From NCBI RefSeq assembly GCF_963662885.1, contig NZ_OY760062.1:248001-312000 (forward strand): a stretch of DNA of 64,000 bases, given 5' to 3'. The position numbers and the translations under genes are program-made. How positions within the stretch are numbered: position 1 is the first letter of the stretch; each line of letters begins with the position of its first letter. The DNA comes from an uncultured Pseudodesulfovibrio sp. (GTDB lineage Bacteria; Desulfobacterota; Desulfovibrionia; Desulfovibrionales; Desulfovibrionaceae). Below the pieces are notes generated by a model, which was given only the letters and a program-made list of their open reading frames with translations, had not been told where the DNA came from and did not search any database. Shown in pieces: positions 51,561 to 60,291 of the stretch.

Positions 51561-51583
51561 GCCGGGCGGCATGGCCGCCCGGC
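51561..51583 (-). terminator. hairpin after serine ammonia-lyase gene
   Basis: A perfect 10-bp stem GCCGGGCGGC/GCCGCCCGGC around ATG lies 7 nt past the stop at 51590. It lacks a T run on the minus strand, so its terminator role is tentative. Confidence 0.5.
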
Positions 51584-51589
51584 GGATAA

Positions 51590-52951
51590 TCAACATTCAG
51601 TGAAGCTTAGCGCCAGTCCGGCCTCGGATGTCTCCTTGTATTTTCCGGACATGTCCCGGCCGGTTTGGGCCATGGCCCGGATGGCCTTGTCCAGATCGAC
51701 CTTCTGGTAGCTTTCGTCGAGCGTGGAGGCGATCAGGTAGGCGTTGAATGCCTTGACCGCGCCCATGGCGTTGCGTTCGATGCACGGGATCTGAACGAAC
51801 CCGCCCACCGGATCACAGGTCAGCCCCAGGTGGTGTTCCAGGGCGATCTCGGCCGCGTTCTCCGTTACCTGGAAGCGGTAGCCCCGGGCATAGGCTATCA
51901 TGGCCGCGGCCATGGTCGAGGCCACGCCCACTTCGCCCTGACAGCCCACCTCGGCCCCGGAAATGGAGGCGTTGTGCTTGCACAGGAAACCTATGGCGCA
52001 GGCGGCCAGCAGCCCCTCGCGCAGTTCGGTCTGCAAGGCCCCGGTGTGTCGCTTGAGCATGAAGATGATGGCCGGAATGACGCCAGCCGCCCCGCAGGTG
52101 GGGGCGGTGACCACGCAGTGCCCGGCCGCATTTTCTTCGGAAGCGGCCAGGGCGTAAGCGTTGAGCGCCTTGATGAAACCGGGGCCCTGGAAGTACTCCT
52201 GCTTGGCGCGGTCGTACATGGCCGCGGCCTTGCGTTGCAGCCCGATGGGGCCGGGCAGGACGCCCGAGGTCTGGATGCCGGTTTCCACTGCCTGTTCCAT
52301 TACCGAGATGATATGGTCCAGCCCCATGTTGACCTCTTCCTCGGTGGCCCCGGTGATGGACATCTCGTTGGCTAGAATCAGCTCGTGCAAACGTATGGAC
52401 GCCTCGCACAGGTGCTTTTTCAGACCGGCCATGGTCGAGTAGGGATACAGGGGCTCGCCTCGTTCCGGCTCCTCCCAGCCCTCCCAGCGCAGGAAGCCCC
52501 CGCCCACGGAGTAGTAGATGCGTTCCAGCAGGACCGCATCCCCGTCCTTGAGACGGAAGATCATGGTGTTGGGATGTGCGTATTCGTGTTGCACGGCATC
52601 CATAATGATATCACACGGCGCAAAGGGCAGGAACTTGACGCCCAGGTCCAGGTCGAACGCCTTGTTCTTGTCCAGGAATCGCTCCAGTGTGTCGGCCCCG
52701 CAGGTGTCCGGCTGTGAACCCAGCAGCCCCGACAGAATCGCCCTGGGCGTGCCGTGTCCCTCGCCAGTCGCGGACAGGGAGCCGAACAGCCTGATCTCCA
52801 GGCTGTCGGCCCTCTTGCGGTCCGTTTCGGACAGCTCTCTCACAAGGCGCATGAAGTCGAATCCGGCCTTCATGGGGCCGATGGTGTGCGAACTGGACGG
52901 TCCGGGACCGATCTTGAGCAGTTCGAATATGGATGTGGTGACGGGCACCAT
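51590..52951 (-). CDS. sdaA: L-serine ammonia-lyase (single-chain, iron-sulfur)
   Basis: Deaminates L-serine to pyruvate and ammonia with a catalytic [4Fe-4S] cluster. The 453-residue protein carries the beta domain at the N-terminus (FELLKIGPGPSSSHTIGPMKAG) and the alpha domain after about 180. Cysteines likely to hold the cluster lie in TAPTCGAAGVIPA, EVGCQGEVGVASTMAAAM and GGFVQIPCIERNA. It is 21 nt downstream of malate synthase G on the same strand, so both are probably co-transcribed. Confidence 0.92.
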   Translation of the reverse strand: MVPVTTSIFELLKIGPGPSSSHTIGPMKAGFDFMRLVRELSETDRKRADSLEIRLFGSLSATGEGHGTPRAILSGLLGSQPDTCGADTLERFLDKNKAFDLDLGVKFLPFAPCDIIMDAVQHEYAHPNTMIFRLKDGDAVLLERIYYSVGGGFLRWEGWEEPERGEPLYPYSTMAGLKKHLCEASIRLHELILANEMSITGATEEEVNMGLDHIISVMEQAVETGIQTSGVLPGPIGLQRKAAAMYDRAKQEYFQGPGFIKALNAYALAASEENAAGHCVVTAPTCGAAGVIPAIIFMLKRHTGALQTELREGLLAACAIGFLCKHNASISGAEVGCQGEVGVASTMAAAMIAYARGYRFQVTENAAEIALEHHLGLTCDPVGGFVQIPCIERNAMGAVKAFNAYLIASTLDESYQKVDLDKAIRAMAQTGRDMSGKYKETSEAGLALSFTEC

Positions 52952-52972
52952 CTTGGTTTCTCCTGGTAAGGG

Positions 52973-55156
52973 TTACTCGCCGGCCTTCACCCTGCGGCGC
53001 ATGGCGTGCAGGATCGGTTCCGTGTAGCCGTTGGGTTGGCTCGCGCCCTTGAAGATCAGGTCGCGGGCGGCCTGGAAGGCGACGCTCTTGTCGAAGTCAG
53101 GTGCCATGGGGCGGTAAGCGGCGTCGTTTTTGTTCTGGTCATCAACCACTTTGGCCATGGCCTTGAGGGTCTTCAGCACGGCTTCTTCGGTGCAGATGCC
53201 GTGTCTGAGCCAGTTGGCCAGGTGTTGGCTGGAGATGCGCAGGGTGGCCCGGTCTTCCATCAGGCCCACGCCATGAATGTCCGGGACCTTGGAGCAGCCC
53301 ACGCCTTGATCGACCCAGCGGACCACGTAGCCGAGGATGGACTGGCAGTTGTTGGCCAGCTCCTGGGCGATGTCGTCCTCGGACGGCCGGTTGTCGCGCA
53401 TGAGCGGCAGGGTTGTCAGGGTGTCCAGGGAGGCGCGCATCTTTCCGGCCAGTTTGAGCTGGCGTTCGAAGACGTCCACCTGATGGTAATGCAGGGCGTG
53501 CAGGGTGGCTGCCGTGGGCGAGGGTACCCAGGCGCAGTTGGCTCCGGCCATGGGGTGCGCGCCTTTTGTCTCGACCATTTCCTTGAGCATGTCCGGTTTG
53601 GCCCACATGCCCTTGCCGATCTGGGCCTTGCCCGAGAAACCGCAGGCCAGACCGATGTCCACGTTCCAGTCCTCGTAGGCCGCGATCCACGGCTCGTTCT
53701 TGATGGCATCCTTGCGGACTACCGGGCCGGCCTCCATGGCCGTGTGGATCTCGTCGCCCGTGCGGTCCAGGAATCCGGTGTTGATGAAAATGACCCGGTC
53801 CTTGGCGGCCCGGATGCATTCCTTGAGGTTCAGGGTGGTCCGCCGCTCTTCGTCCATGATGCCGACCTTGAGGGCCAGGGCGGGCATGTTCAGCGTTTTT
53901 TCCACGGCCGCGAACAGGTCACAGGTGAAGCTGACTTCCTTGGGACCGTGCATCTTCGGTTTGACGATGTATACGCTGCCCGTCTTGCTGTTCTGCCAGC
54001 GTCCGCCGGAGCTCAGGTCGTGTAGGAAGATCAGGCCGGTAGCCAGTGTGTCCAGAATCCCCTCGGGGACCTCCTCGAGGCCATCGGGGCCTTCCATGAG
54101 GACCGCGTCGGTGGTCATCAGGTGCCCCACGGTGCGGACCAGCATCATGCTCCGGCCGGGCAGGGTCAAGCTCTCACCGTCCGGGGCGCTGTAGATTCGG
54201 TCGTCGTTCAGCGTGCGGGTCACGGTCGTGCTTTTCTTGACGAAACTGGCCGTCAGGTCGCCTTTGATCAGACCGAACAGGTTCAGGTAGGTCAGCGCCT
54301 TGTCCTCCCCGTCCACCACGGCCACGGAGTCCTCGCAGTCGAGGATGGTGGACATGGCCGACTCCAGGACGACGTCCTTGACGCCTGCCGGATGGTCACG
54401 GCCCACGGGATGTTCCGGGTCGAACTGCAATTCGATATGCAGGCCGTTCTTGGTCAGAAGCAGGGACTTGAGCGTGTCGTCCTCTTTGACAAAGCCCGCG
54501 AACTGGGCCGGGTCCTGAAGGGAGGTCGTCCTGCCGCCAGTCAGTGTCACGGCGACTTCCTTGCCGGACGGGCCGTCCACGACCGTAAACCCGGTCGCCT
54601 CGCTGTGCGAGCCCTCGGCCAGGGGAACGGCGGTATCCAGGTGAGCGGCGGCCCAGGCCATGACCTTCTGGCCTCGTACCGGGTCGTATCCCTTGCTCGG
54701 AACCTCGTCCTTTTCGATCACATCGGAACCGTACAGCGCATCGTACAGGCTGCCCCAGCGCGCGTTGGCCGCGTTCAGGGCGAACCGGGCGTTGGTCGCG
54801 GGGACGACCAGCTGAGGCCCGGCGATTGTCGCGATTTCGGGGTCCACGTTTTCCGTGGTGATGGCGAAGTCGCCGCCCTCGGGAACGAGGTAGCCGATCT
54901 CGCGCAAAAAGGCGTGGTAGGTCTGTTTGTCGGCTGGCTGGCCGGGATGGGCCCGGTGCCATTCGTCCATGGCCGCCTGGATGCGGTCGCGTTCTGCCAG
55001 CAGTTCCCTGTTGCGCGGGGTGAAGTCCCGGAACACGGCTTCGGCACCGGACCAGAAAGTGGTTTCATCCAATCCGGTCCCTTCCAAAATAGTTTTTACC
55101 GCTTCGGCAAGAGCCTTGTGCACGGACAGCTTGCCTGCCTGAATCCTTTGCTTCAC
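52973..55156 (-). CDS. glcB: malate synthase G
   Basis: Condenses glyoxylate with acetyl-CoA to malate; monomeric G isoform, 727 residues. Recognisable parts include AVPLAEGSHS, VVLESAMSTILDCEDSVAVVD, YIVKPKMHGPKEV with downstream FINTGFLDRTGDEIHTAMEAG, and a C-terminal LANWLRHGICTEEAV. The GTG at 55156 is chosen because AGGAG lies 5 nt upstream; upstream codons are unlike the family. No isocitrate lyase gene is in the window, so glyoxylate probably comes from glycolate or another source. It is followed by sdaA. Confidence 0.93.
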   Translation of the reverse strand: MKQRIQAGKLSVHKALAEAVKTILEGTGLDETTFWSGAEAVFRDFTPRNRELLAERDRIQAAMDEWHRAHPGQPADKQTYHAFLREIGYLVPEGGDFAITTENVDPEIATIAGPQLVVPATNARFALNAANARWGSLYDALYGSDVIEKDEVPSKGYDPVRGQKVMAWAAAHLDTAVPLAEGSHSEATGFTVVDGPSGKEVAVTLTGGRTTSLQDPAQFAGFVKEDDTLKSLLLTKNGLHIELQFDPEHPVGRDHPAGVKDVVLESAMSTILDCEDSVAVVDGEDKALTYLNLFGLIKGDLTASFVKKSTTVTRTLNDDRIYSAPDGESLTLPGRSMMLVRTVGHLMTTDAVLMEGPDGLEEVPEGILDTLATGLIFLHDLSSGGRWQNSKTGSVYIVKPKMHGPKEVSFTCDLFAAVEKTLNMPALALKVGIMDEERRTTLNLKECIRAAKDRVIFINTGFLDRTGDEIHTAMEAGPVVRKDAIKNEPWIAAYEDWNVDIGLACGFSGKAQIGKGMWAKPDMLKEMVETKGAHPMAGANCAWVPSPTAATLHALHYHQVDVFERQLKLAGKMRASLDTLTTLPLMRDNRPSEDDIAQELANNCQSILGYVVRWVDQGVGCSKVPDIHGVGLMEDRATLRISSQHLANWLRHGICTEEAVLKTLKAMAKVVDDQNKNDAAYRPMAPDFDKSVAFQAARDLIFKGASQPNGYTEPILHAMRRRVKAGE

Positions 55157-55396
55157 GTCTACTCCTGATGGTCTGAATGTAAAACGGTCTCCTGAAAGAG
55201 ACATCCTTTCCAGATTGCCCTGAGACGTGCGGTATTGCAACCACTACCGACTTTTTCGGCAACAAGTTTCAAATATCAATGGTTTTGTTTTTTGCGCGGC
55301 CCCTTTGACAGCGTTGGAATGAAATTTGTAATGACTTCCCTTTGATACGATATTTTGACGACCCTTCATAAGTTGAGGGGTGACCGAGAGGAACAT

Positions 55397-56638
55397 ATGC
55401 GGCTGAGTGTCATCATTCCGGTTTTCAACAAGTTTTCCCTGACACGGGATTGCTTGCATTCCCTGCGCGAACATGCGCCGGATACGGATATGGAGGTTCT
55501 CGTGGTGGATAACGGCTCCACCGACGAGACGTCCTTCGCGCTCGCCCCCCTGGGTGCGGAACTCTTCGGTGACAGCTTCAGGGCCGTCCATCTGCCAGAG
55601 AACCGTAATTTCGGCCCGGCCTGTAATCTGGGAGCGCGTGAGGCAGAAGGCGACTTTCTGTTCTTCCTCAATAACGACACGGTGCTGACGCCGGGATGGT
55701 ATCCTCCGCTGGAAGAAGCCCTGACCGGCGATTGCGGAGCTGTCGGGCCGCTGCTTATGTATCCGGCTGAAGGGCCTTTGCCTCTTGATCGTGTCCAGCA
55801 CCTGGGAGTGGTCTGCCAGCCGCAGCTGCATTTTTGCCACCTTTACGAATTTTTCCCGGTCACGCACCCCGTGGTCCGGCGACCCCGGTCTCCGCAATTT
55901 TTGACGGGCGCGGCCCTGCTGCTGCCCCGGCGAGTCTTTTTTCAGGCCGGTCTGTTCCATGAAGGTTACATCAATGGTGCCGAGGATCTGGAACTGTGCG
56001 TGCGTGTCAAAAAGGCGGGTCATTCCCTGCGTTGCGTGCAGCAGAGCCGCATCTACCACCTGCAGAGCCAGACCCCGGGACGCCACGACCATGAGCGCGA
56101 CAACGCCCGGCTGTTCAAGGAGCGTAACCTGTGGGACATCTATCCTGATTTCCATCTGCGCCTGAAAGAGGACGGCTATGAGACAGCCCTTAATGAGCAC
56201 CTGGTGCCCTACGCCCGACTGCCCAGAAGGCGGGGGGAAATCCTTGACCGTGCGTTCGGCCGCGATTCGACTGCGCCGGACATGGCAGCCTGTCTGTCCA
56301 TGATGGAGCGGGAGCCGCTGTACGGTCCGGCCTACGAACGGCTGGCCGACCTGTGTGAGGCGGAGAACGATCTTTCCCTGCTCGGCGAAGTGCGTTTTCT
56401 TCAGGCGCGCCTTTTCCCCTGCCGTTCGGCGGCCAGGCGGCTCCTTGATGCCGCTGTCCGTGCGGATGACCGGCGTTTGCGTCGTGAAGGGGAGCGACTC
56501 GTTGAATTTTACGACCGGCTTGCCGTCGATCCGGACCTGCCCGCCATGGCGCGGGAAATGGTCGATTTCGGCGAGCGGTTGGAACAGCCTGGACTGTCTG
56601 GGCTTTATGCCGACTGGCTGGAGGGGAGGGGGCTGTGA
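55397..56638 (+). CDS. family 2 glycosyltransferase
   Basis: GT-A fold glycosyltransferase, 413 residues. MRLSVIIPVFNKFSLTRDCL opens the nucleotide-sugar domain, VLVVDNGSTDET and FLFFLNNDTVL supply the acidic metal-binding residues (a D-x-D variant reading NND), and FLTGAALLLPRRVF with NGAEDLELCVR follows. The last 130 residues form a helical tail. The ATG at 55397 follows GAGAGGA. Its stop overlaps the start of the next glycosyltransferase by 4 nt. Likely role: lipopolysaccharide or flagellin glycosylation; the acceptor is unknown. Confidence 0.88.
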   Translation: MRLSVIIPVFNKFSLTRDCLHSLREHAPDTDMEVLVVDNGSTDETSFALAPLGAELFGDSFRAVHLPENRNFGPACNLGAREAEGDFLFFLNNDTVLTPGWYPPLEEALTGDCGAVGPLLMYPAEGPLPLDRVQHLGVVCQPQLHFCHLYEFFPVTHPVVRRPRSPQFLTGAALLLPRRVFFQAGLFHEGYINGAEDLELCVRVKKAGHSLRCVQQSRIYHLQSQTPGRHDHERDNARLFKERNLWDIYPDFHLRLKEDGYETALNEHLVPYARLPRRRGEILDRAFGRDSTAPDMAACLSMMEREPLYGPAYERLADLCEAENDLSLLGEVRFLQARLFPCRSAARRLLDAAVRADDRRLRREGERLVEFYDRLAVDPDLPAMAREMVDFGERLEQPGLSGLYADWLEGRGL

Positions 56639-58269
56639 GTCTGGCGACAACCAATGAGTTTATGGCCATGGCAACCGTGGGACGAGGTCATCTTATTGCA
56701 TCGGCCCAATCCGCGTTTCGGGCCGCCGAAGCAGGAGATCAGGGCGGGGTGACGCTGGGCGCGCGTCTGCTCGCCATGGCCTGGGCGGAGTTTCCTGCGG
56801 ACGGTCTCCTGGCGGCGCAGGTCGTTCGTCTGGCAGGAGTGGTTCCGACCATGGGTGGCCTGATGCCCCCGGACGGGGCGCGTTTGGCCGCTCGAGTGGC
56901 GCAGGAGGACGGCGGCGGCAACCTTGCCGAAATCGACCGACTCTTTTCCATGGGGGAGTTCGAGGACATGGCCCGCTGCCTCGAAGCGGCCGCGTCTCAG
57001 GGGCCGGTGCTGCCGGTCGTCAGGCAGGCCCTGCATTTCCAGGGTATCCTTTCCCAATTCGAGTGGCTGGAGGGGTTTCTCCAGACAGTATGCGCGCCGG
57101 TGGAGCCGGAACTGGCCGAAGTGTTCCTGGCCGGCGTGCTGCTCGCCGGGGGGCATTTCGATCGAGCCGCCGCCATCTATGGTCGTATTGTGACCCGGTA
57201 TGGCTTGCCGCTCTGGGGAATGCGTTTCGCCGCTTCCCTGGCCGGAGCCGGGCGAACGGAGCGCGCCATGGATGTGTTGGCTGCCGTTCTCAAGGATTTT
57301 CCAGAACACACGACCGCTCTGTTGACGTTGGACGCGCTGGCCTTTCCGCCGGAACCCGGAGCGCGTCTGGAAGGTGGATGCGCGGTTTCCATCTATTCCT
57401 ACAACAAGGCTGATGAATTACGACGAACCCTGGATTCGGTCCTGGCCTCTGATCTGGGCCCCGAAGTGGGTGAGGTTACCGTGCGCGTGCTGGTCAACGG
57501 GAGTTCGGACGACAGCCTGGCCGTGGCTGAAGCGGCTCGCGATCGTTACACCGGGCGAATGGAGGTCATTTCTTTGCCGGTGAACGTGGGTGCCCCCGCC
57601 GCGAGGAACTGGCTCATGGATGCGGCCTTACGTGACGGCGAACGATGGATCGTCTATCTCGATGACGACGTGCTGGTGCGTTCAGACTGGCTTGCCGGTC
57701 TGGCTGCCGGTGTCCGGGATTTCCCCGGGGCGGGAGTCTGGGGCTGCCGGGTCGCGGATGTGCGCTCTCCGGGGCTGACCCAGCACGGCGACGGGTTTCT
57801 CCTGCCGCCGGACGAGGCCGCTCGAAGGGGAGATGGGCTGGTTCTAGAAGAGCCGTGCGTGGAAGTCATGGCCGAACCGTTGTTGCGGTATCGACGGTAT
57901 GCCGCGTCCGTCACCGGATGTTGCCATCTTTTCGAGACGGCCTCTTTGGCTGGAAGCGGCGGCTTCGATCTCCTTTTCTCACCCAGCCAGTGCGACGACC
58001 TGGATCTGGACCTGCGTCGCCTCGCACAGGGGCTGCCCGCCGCATATCTTGGCGATGTGCGCATCACCCACCTGCGGGAATCCACCCATTTCCTGAAATT
58101 GTCCGAGGGCGCGGCCGCGCAGAGTCGGATGCACCGCCTGCAGTTGGAAGAGCGGCACGGACCGGGGCTGGAGGCGTTGTGCGCGACGCAAAGGGCCGTG
58201 ATTCGGGCCGACCTTGAGGCCCGGCGAGAGCGGCTTCAGCGCGCCGGATTGTTGCCAGTCAGTTCGTAG
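56635..58269 (+). CDS. large glycosyltransferase with N-terminal helical repeat region
   Basis: A 544-residue protein, GTG start overlapping the previous stop. The first 245 residues are helical and TPR-like (AEVFLAGVLLAGGHFDRAAA, AGRTERAMDVLAAVLKDFPE). From about 248 a family 2 glycosyltransferase domain begins: CAVSIYSYNKADELRRTLDS, VNVGAPAARNWLMDAALRDG and the acidic triad VYLDDDVLV. TPR plus GT2 is common in enzymes working on O-antigen or protein glycans. Its 3' end overlaps the end of the converging minus-strand glycosyltransferase by 34 bp. Confidence 0.83.
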   Translation: MSLATTNEFMAMATVGRGHLIASAQSAFRAAEAGDQGGVTLGARLLAMAWAEFPADGLLAAQVVRLAGVVPTMGGLMPPDGARLAARVAQEDGGGNLAEIDRLFSMGEFEDMARCLEAAASQGPVLPVVRQALHFQGILSQFEWLEGFLQTVCAPVEPELAEVFLAGVLLAGGHFDRAAAIYGRIVTRYGLPLWGMRFAASLAGAGRTERAMDVLAAVLKDFPEHTTALLTLDALAFPPEPGARLEGGCAVSIYSYNKADELRRTLDSVLASDLGPEVGEVTVRVLVNGSSDDSLAVAEAARDRYTGRMEVISLPVNVGAPAARNWLMDAALRDGERWIVYLDDDVLVRSDWLAGLAAGVRDFPGAGVWGCRVADVRSPGLTQHGDGFLLPPDEAARRGDGLVLEEPCVEVMAEPLLRYRRYAASVTGCCHLFETASLAGSGGFDLLFSPSQCDDLDLDLRRLAQGLPAAYLGDVRITHLRESTHFLKLSEGAAAQSRMHRLQLEERHGPGLEALCATQRAVIRADLEARRERLQRAGLLPVSS

Positions 58270-59258
58270 CAGAGAGCGAGCAGCTCGCCCGGTTCGTCGC
58301 TCTGGACATGGTTCGCGAGCAGTTCCTTTTGCGCGTTGTCGGCCATGCGTTGCCGGGCGCCGGGATTTTCAATCAATGTTTCCAGACAATCCTGCCAGGC
58401 GCTGAGCGACCCGGCCAGCAGTCCCGTCCTTCCATGGTGTACGAGGCTGTATGGCGGCAGGTCGCTGAACACGCCCATGGCGCCGCATGCTGCATATTCC
58501 ATCCATTTCACATTGCTTTTGGCCCGGTTGAACGGCGTGTCCTCCAAGGGGGCCAGGCCGATGTCGAACGGGAGTTTTGCCATGGCCTCGGCATAGGCGG
58601 CGTAACTGTCCTCTGGAGGGATACGGCGCACGTCCGTCCTTTGGTCCAGGAGCGGGGTGGAACAGCCGAAAAGAATCAGCTCAACGGAGGAGCCGTAGCG
58701 GTCCAGCAGTGCAGTCAGAGTCGCTTCCAGGGAGATGAGGTCCGCCGAGTGGGTCGGCGTACCGGCGTAGAGAATGCGCACTGGCCCCTGGCCGCTGTCC
58801 GGTTGTTTCGGAGGCCACAGGTTCGGATCCAGCCGGTTTGGAGTGACCTCGACCCGTTCGTTAAGCGGCGCAAAGGCCGAGGCCAGGGTATCCGTGGAGA
58901 CCGAGACTGCGGAAAAGCGATGGGCGAACTTGTTCAACGTCCTGAGGGTTCGCTGGGCGAGGGGGTGCTGCGGATTGTCTTCGGGAACGGCCGGGAGCAG
59001 GTCGTCCGTGTCGTAGATTACCGGCTTGCCTGTGGCGAAACAGGCCTCCAGGAGCGGTTCGGTAAAGTCCAGGGGAAAGAACCGCTGTACCAGGATCAGG
59101 TCGGCCTGCTGCAGGGCTTCGCTGTCCACGGCGTGGTTGTCGCCGTTGCTTTGGACGGCCCAGCGCACTGTCACGTCGTCATGCCGCAGCGGGGCGAGAA
59201 CGCGGTATCGGGCGCAGGCGGATTCCGGATTGTCGAAGGTCAGGACGGCGATGTTCAC
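58236..59258 (-). CDS. group 1/4-type glycosyltransferase
   Basis: GT-B-like glycosyltransferase of 340 residues. The N-terminal MNIAVLTFDNPESACARYRV and YDTDDLLPAVPEDNP and the C-terminal RILYAGTPTHSADL, FDIGLAPLEDTPFNRAKSNV and WMEYAACGAMGVFSDLPPYS are typical of the Glyco_trans_1-like families. It converges on the TPR-glycosyltransferase gene with a 34-bp overlap of coding ends, without a terminator between them. The three genes probably build one surface glycan. Confidence 0.85.
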   Translation of the reverse strand: MNIAVLTFDNPESACARYRVLAPLRHDDVTVRWAVQSNGDNHAVDSEALQQADLILVQRFFPLDFTEPLLEACFATGKPVIYDTDDLLPAVPEDNPQHPLAQRTLRTLNKFAHRFSAVSVSTDTLASAFAPLNERVEVTPNRLDPNLWPPKQPDSGQGPVRILYAGTPTHSADLISLEATLTALLDRYGSSVELILFGCSTPLLDQRTDVRRIPPEDSYAAYAEAMAKLPFDIGLAPLEDTPFNRAKSNVKWMEYAACGAMGVFSDLPPYSLVHHGRTGLLAGSLSAWQDCLETLIENPGARQRMADNAQKELLANHVQSDEPGELLALCYELTGNNPAR

Positions 59259-59358
59259 GGGGGCTCCCTGTCTGGAGGTTGGGTCGCGTCTGCCCGATCA
59301 TCTTAGGAAAACAGAGGGGATTTCGCCACCGCAAAATGGCGTGGCCGGAATGGGCTCG

Positions 59359-59727
59359 CTACGAACCGACGGCGTCCAGGATGCGTTTCCATAACCGTTC
59401 CAGGGGAACCGGCTTGAGCAGGAAGTCGAAAGCCCCGGCTTCCAGGCACTGCATGTGCCGGGTCATGTCGCCTTCGCCCGTGAGCAGGATGACCTCTGTG
59501 GCCGGGAAATTCTTGCGGATGATCTTGAGGGTCTCCAGCCCGTTCAGGTCGGGCATGTGCATGTCCAGCAGTACAACGTCCATGGGTTCGGATTCCAGGA
59601 TTGCGTATGCCTCGATACCGCCCTCTGCCGTGCGCACGCTCGCCCCGAGATGGCCCAGCCGTTTGGCCAGGGTCTCGACAAAGGCGGTCTCGTCGTCGAC
59701 GAGCAGTATGCGGACGGGTGCGGTCAT
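59359..59727 (-). CDS. stand-alone response regulator receiver protein
   Basis: A 122-residue CheY-like receiver with no output domain. Acidic pocket ILLVDDE (residues 7-13), phosphoacceptor aspartate in VVLLDMHMPDLNG, threonine in LLTGEGD and lysine in FLLKPVP are all present. It is the nearest minus-strand neighbour of a plus-strand cluster with a histidine kinase and three further receivers, and is very similar in layout to them. It ends 100 nt from the glycosyltransferase start. Confidence 0.9.
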   Translation of the reverse strand: MTAPVRILLVDDETAFVETLAKRLGHLGASVRTAEGGIEAYAILESEPMDVVLLDMHMPDLNGLETLKIIRKNFPATEVILLTGEGDMTRHMQCLEAGAFDFLLKPVPLERLWKRILDAVGS

Positions 59728-60291
59728 TCACTGTTTCTCCTGTTGCGCTTCTTACAATGAACATGCCAGCGGGGGAAAACGCAACACGTCTTGATACTTT
59801 TTTCGCCGTTTGTCGAGAGCGGGATAAATACCGCAGTTCCAGATGGTTGAGTCCATGCGGTTCGGAAGGAACCAGCAAGCCCCTCTGTGTCAGCTACAAA
59901 AAATTCCAAGCCTATTCAACGGGCTGTCAAGCCAAGTGGGGCGTTTTTACCCGCTGTTTGACGAGATTGGTTCTTGTGCCCCCACTGGCGTGGCTTGCGG
60001 GAGCAATTGGGCCATCGGTACCTTTCGTGCCACTGGGGCGAAAAGTACCGTTTTTGGCTGTATAAAGCCTGTTTTTCTCCGGAACGACCGATATCGATGG
60101 TTTTATCCGGGGCGTTTCTGTCTTGTCTGTCTTTTGTGTAAATCCATAAATTTCAGCGGTTAATCGCGAAAGTGGAGTAGCCCGCAATCTCCGACGCGGT
60201 TCTTCCCGTGGCACAACGATTGCTCAAGGCAATACAGGCAGAGGTATTGGATACGGGCATTCGGACCGGAACTGCGACCGAGAGCGGGGCC
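59728..60291. other. 564-nt gap between divergent signalling genes
   Basis: No convincing gene is visible. Frames of up to 154 codons exist but are Arg/Pro/Cys-rich and lack ribosome sites. The gap contains a terminator-like hairpin at 60016-60055 facing plus, with no plus-strand gene upstream of it, so a short untranslated RNA or leader is possible. Promoters for the receiver gene and the kinase operon must also lie here. Confidence 0.5.
60016..60055 (+). terminator. orphan terminator-like hairpin
   Basis: CGGTACCTTTCG (60016-60027) pairs with CGAAAAGTACCG (60039-60050) with one C-A mismatch and is followed by five T residues. No plus-strand coding gene lies upstream in the same intergenic gap. 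Confidence 0.6.

Noticed and set aside
59980..60000. TGGCGTGGCTTGC as a possible sigma-54 promoter before the histidine kinase
   Set aside because: The GG to GC distance is 8 nt between dinucleotides, not the required 10.
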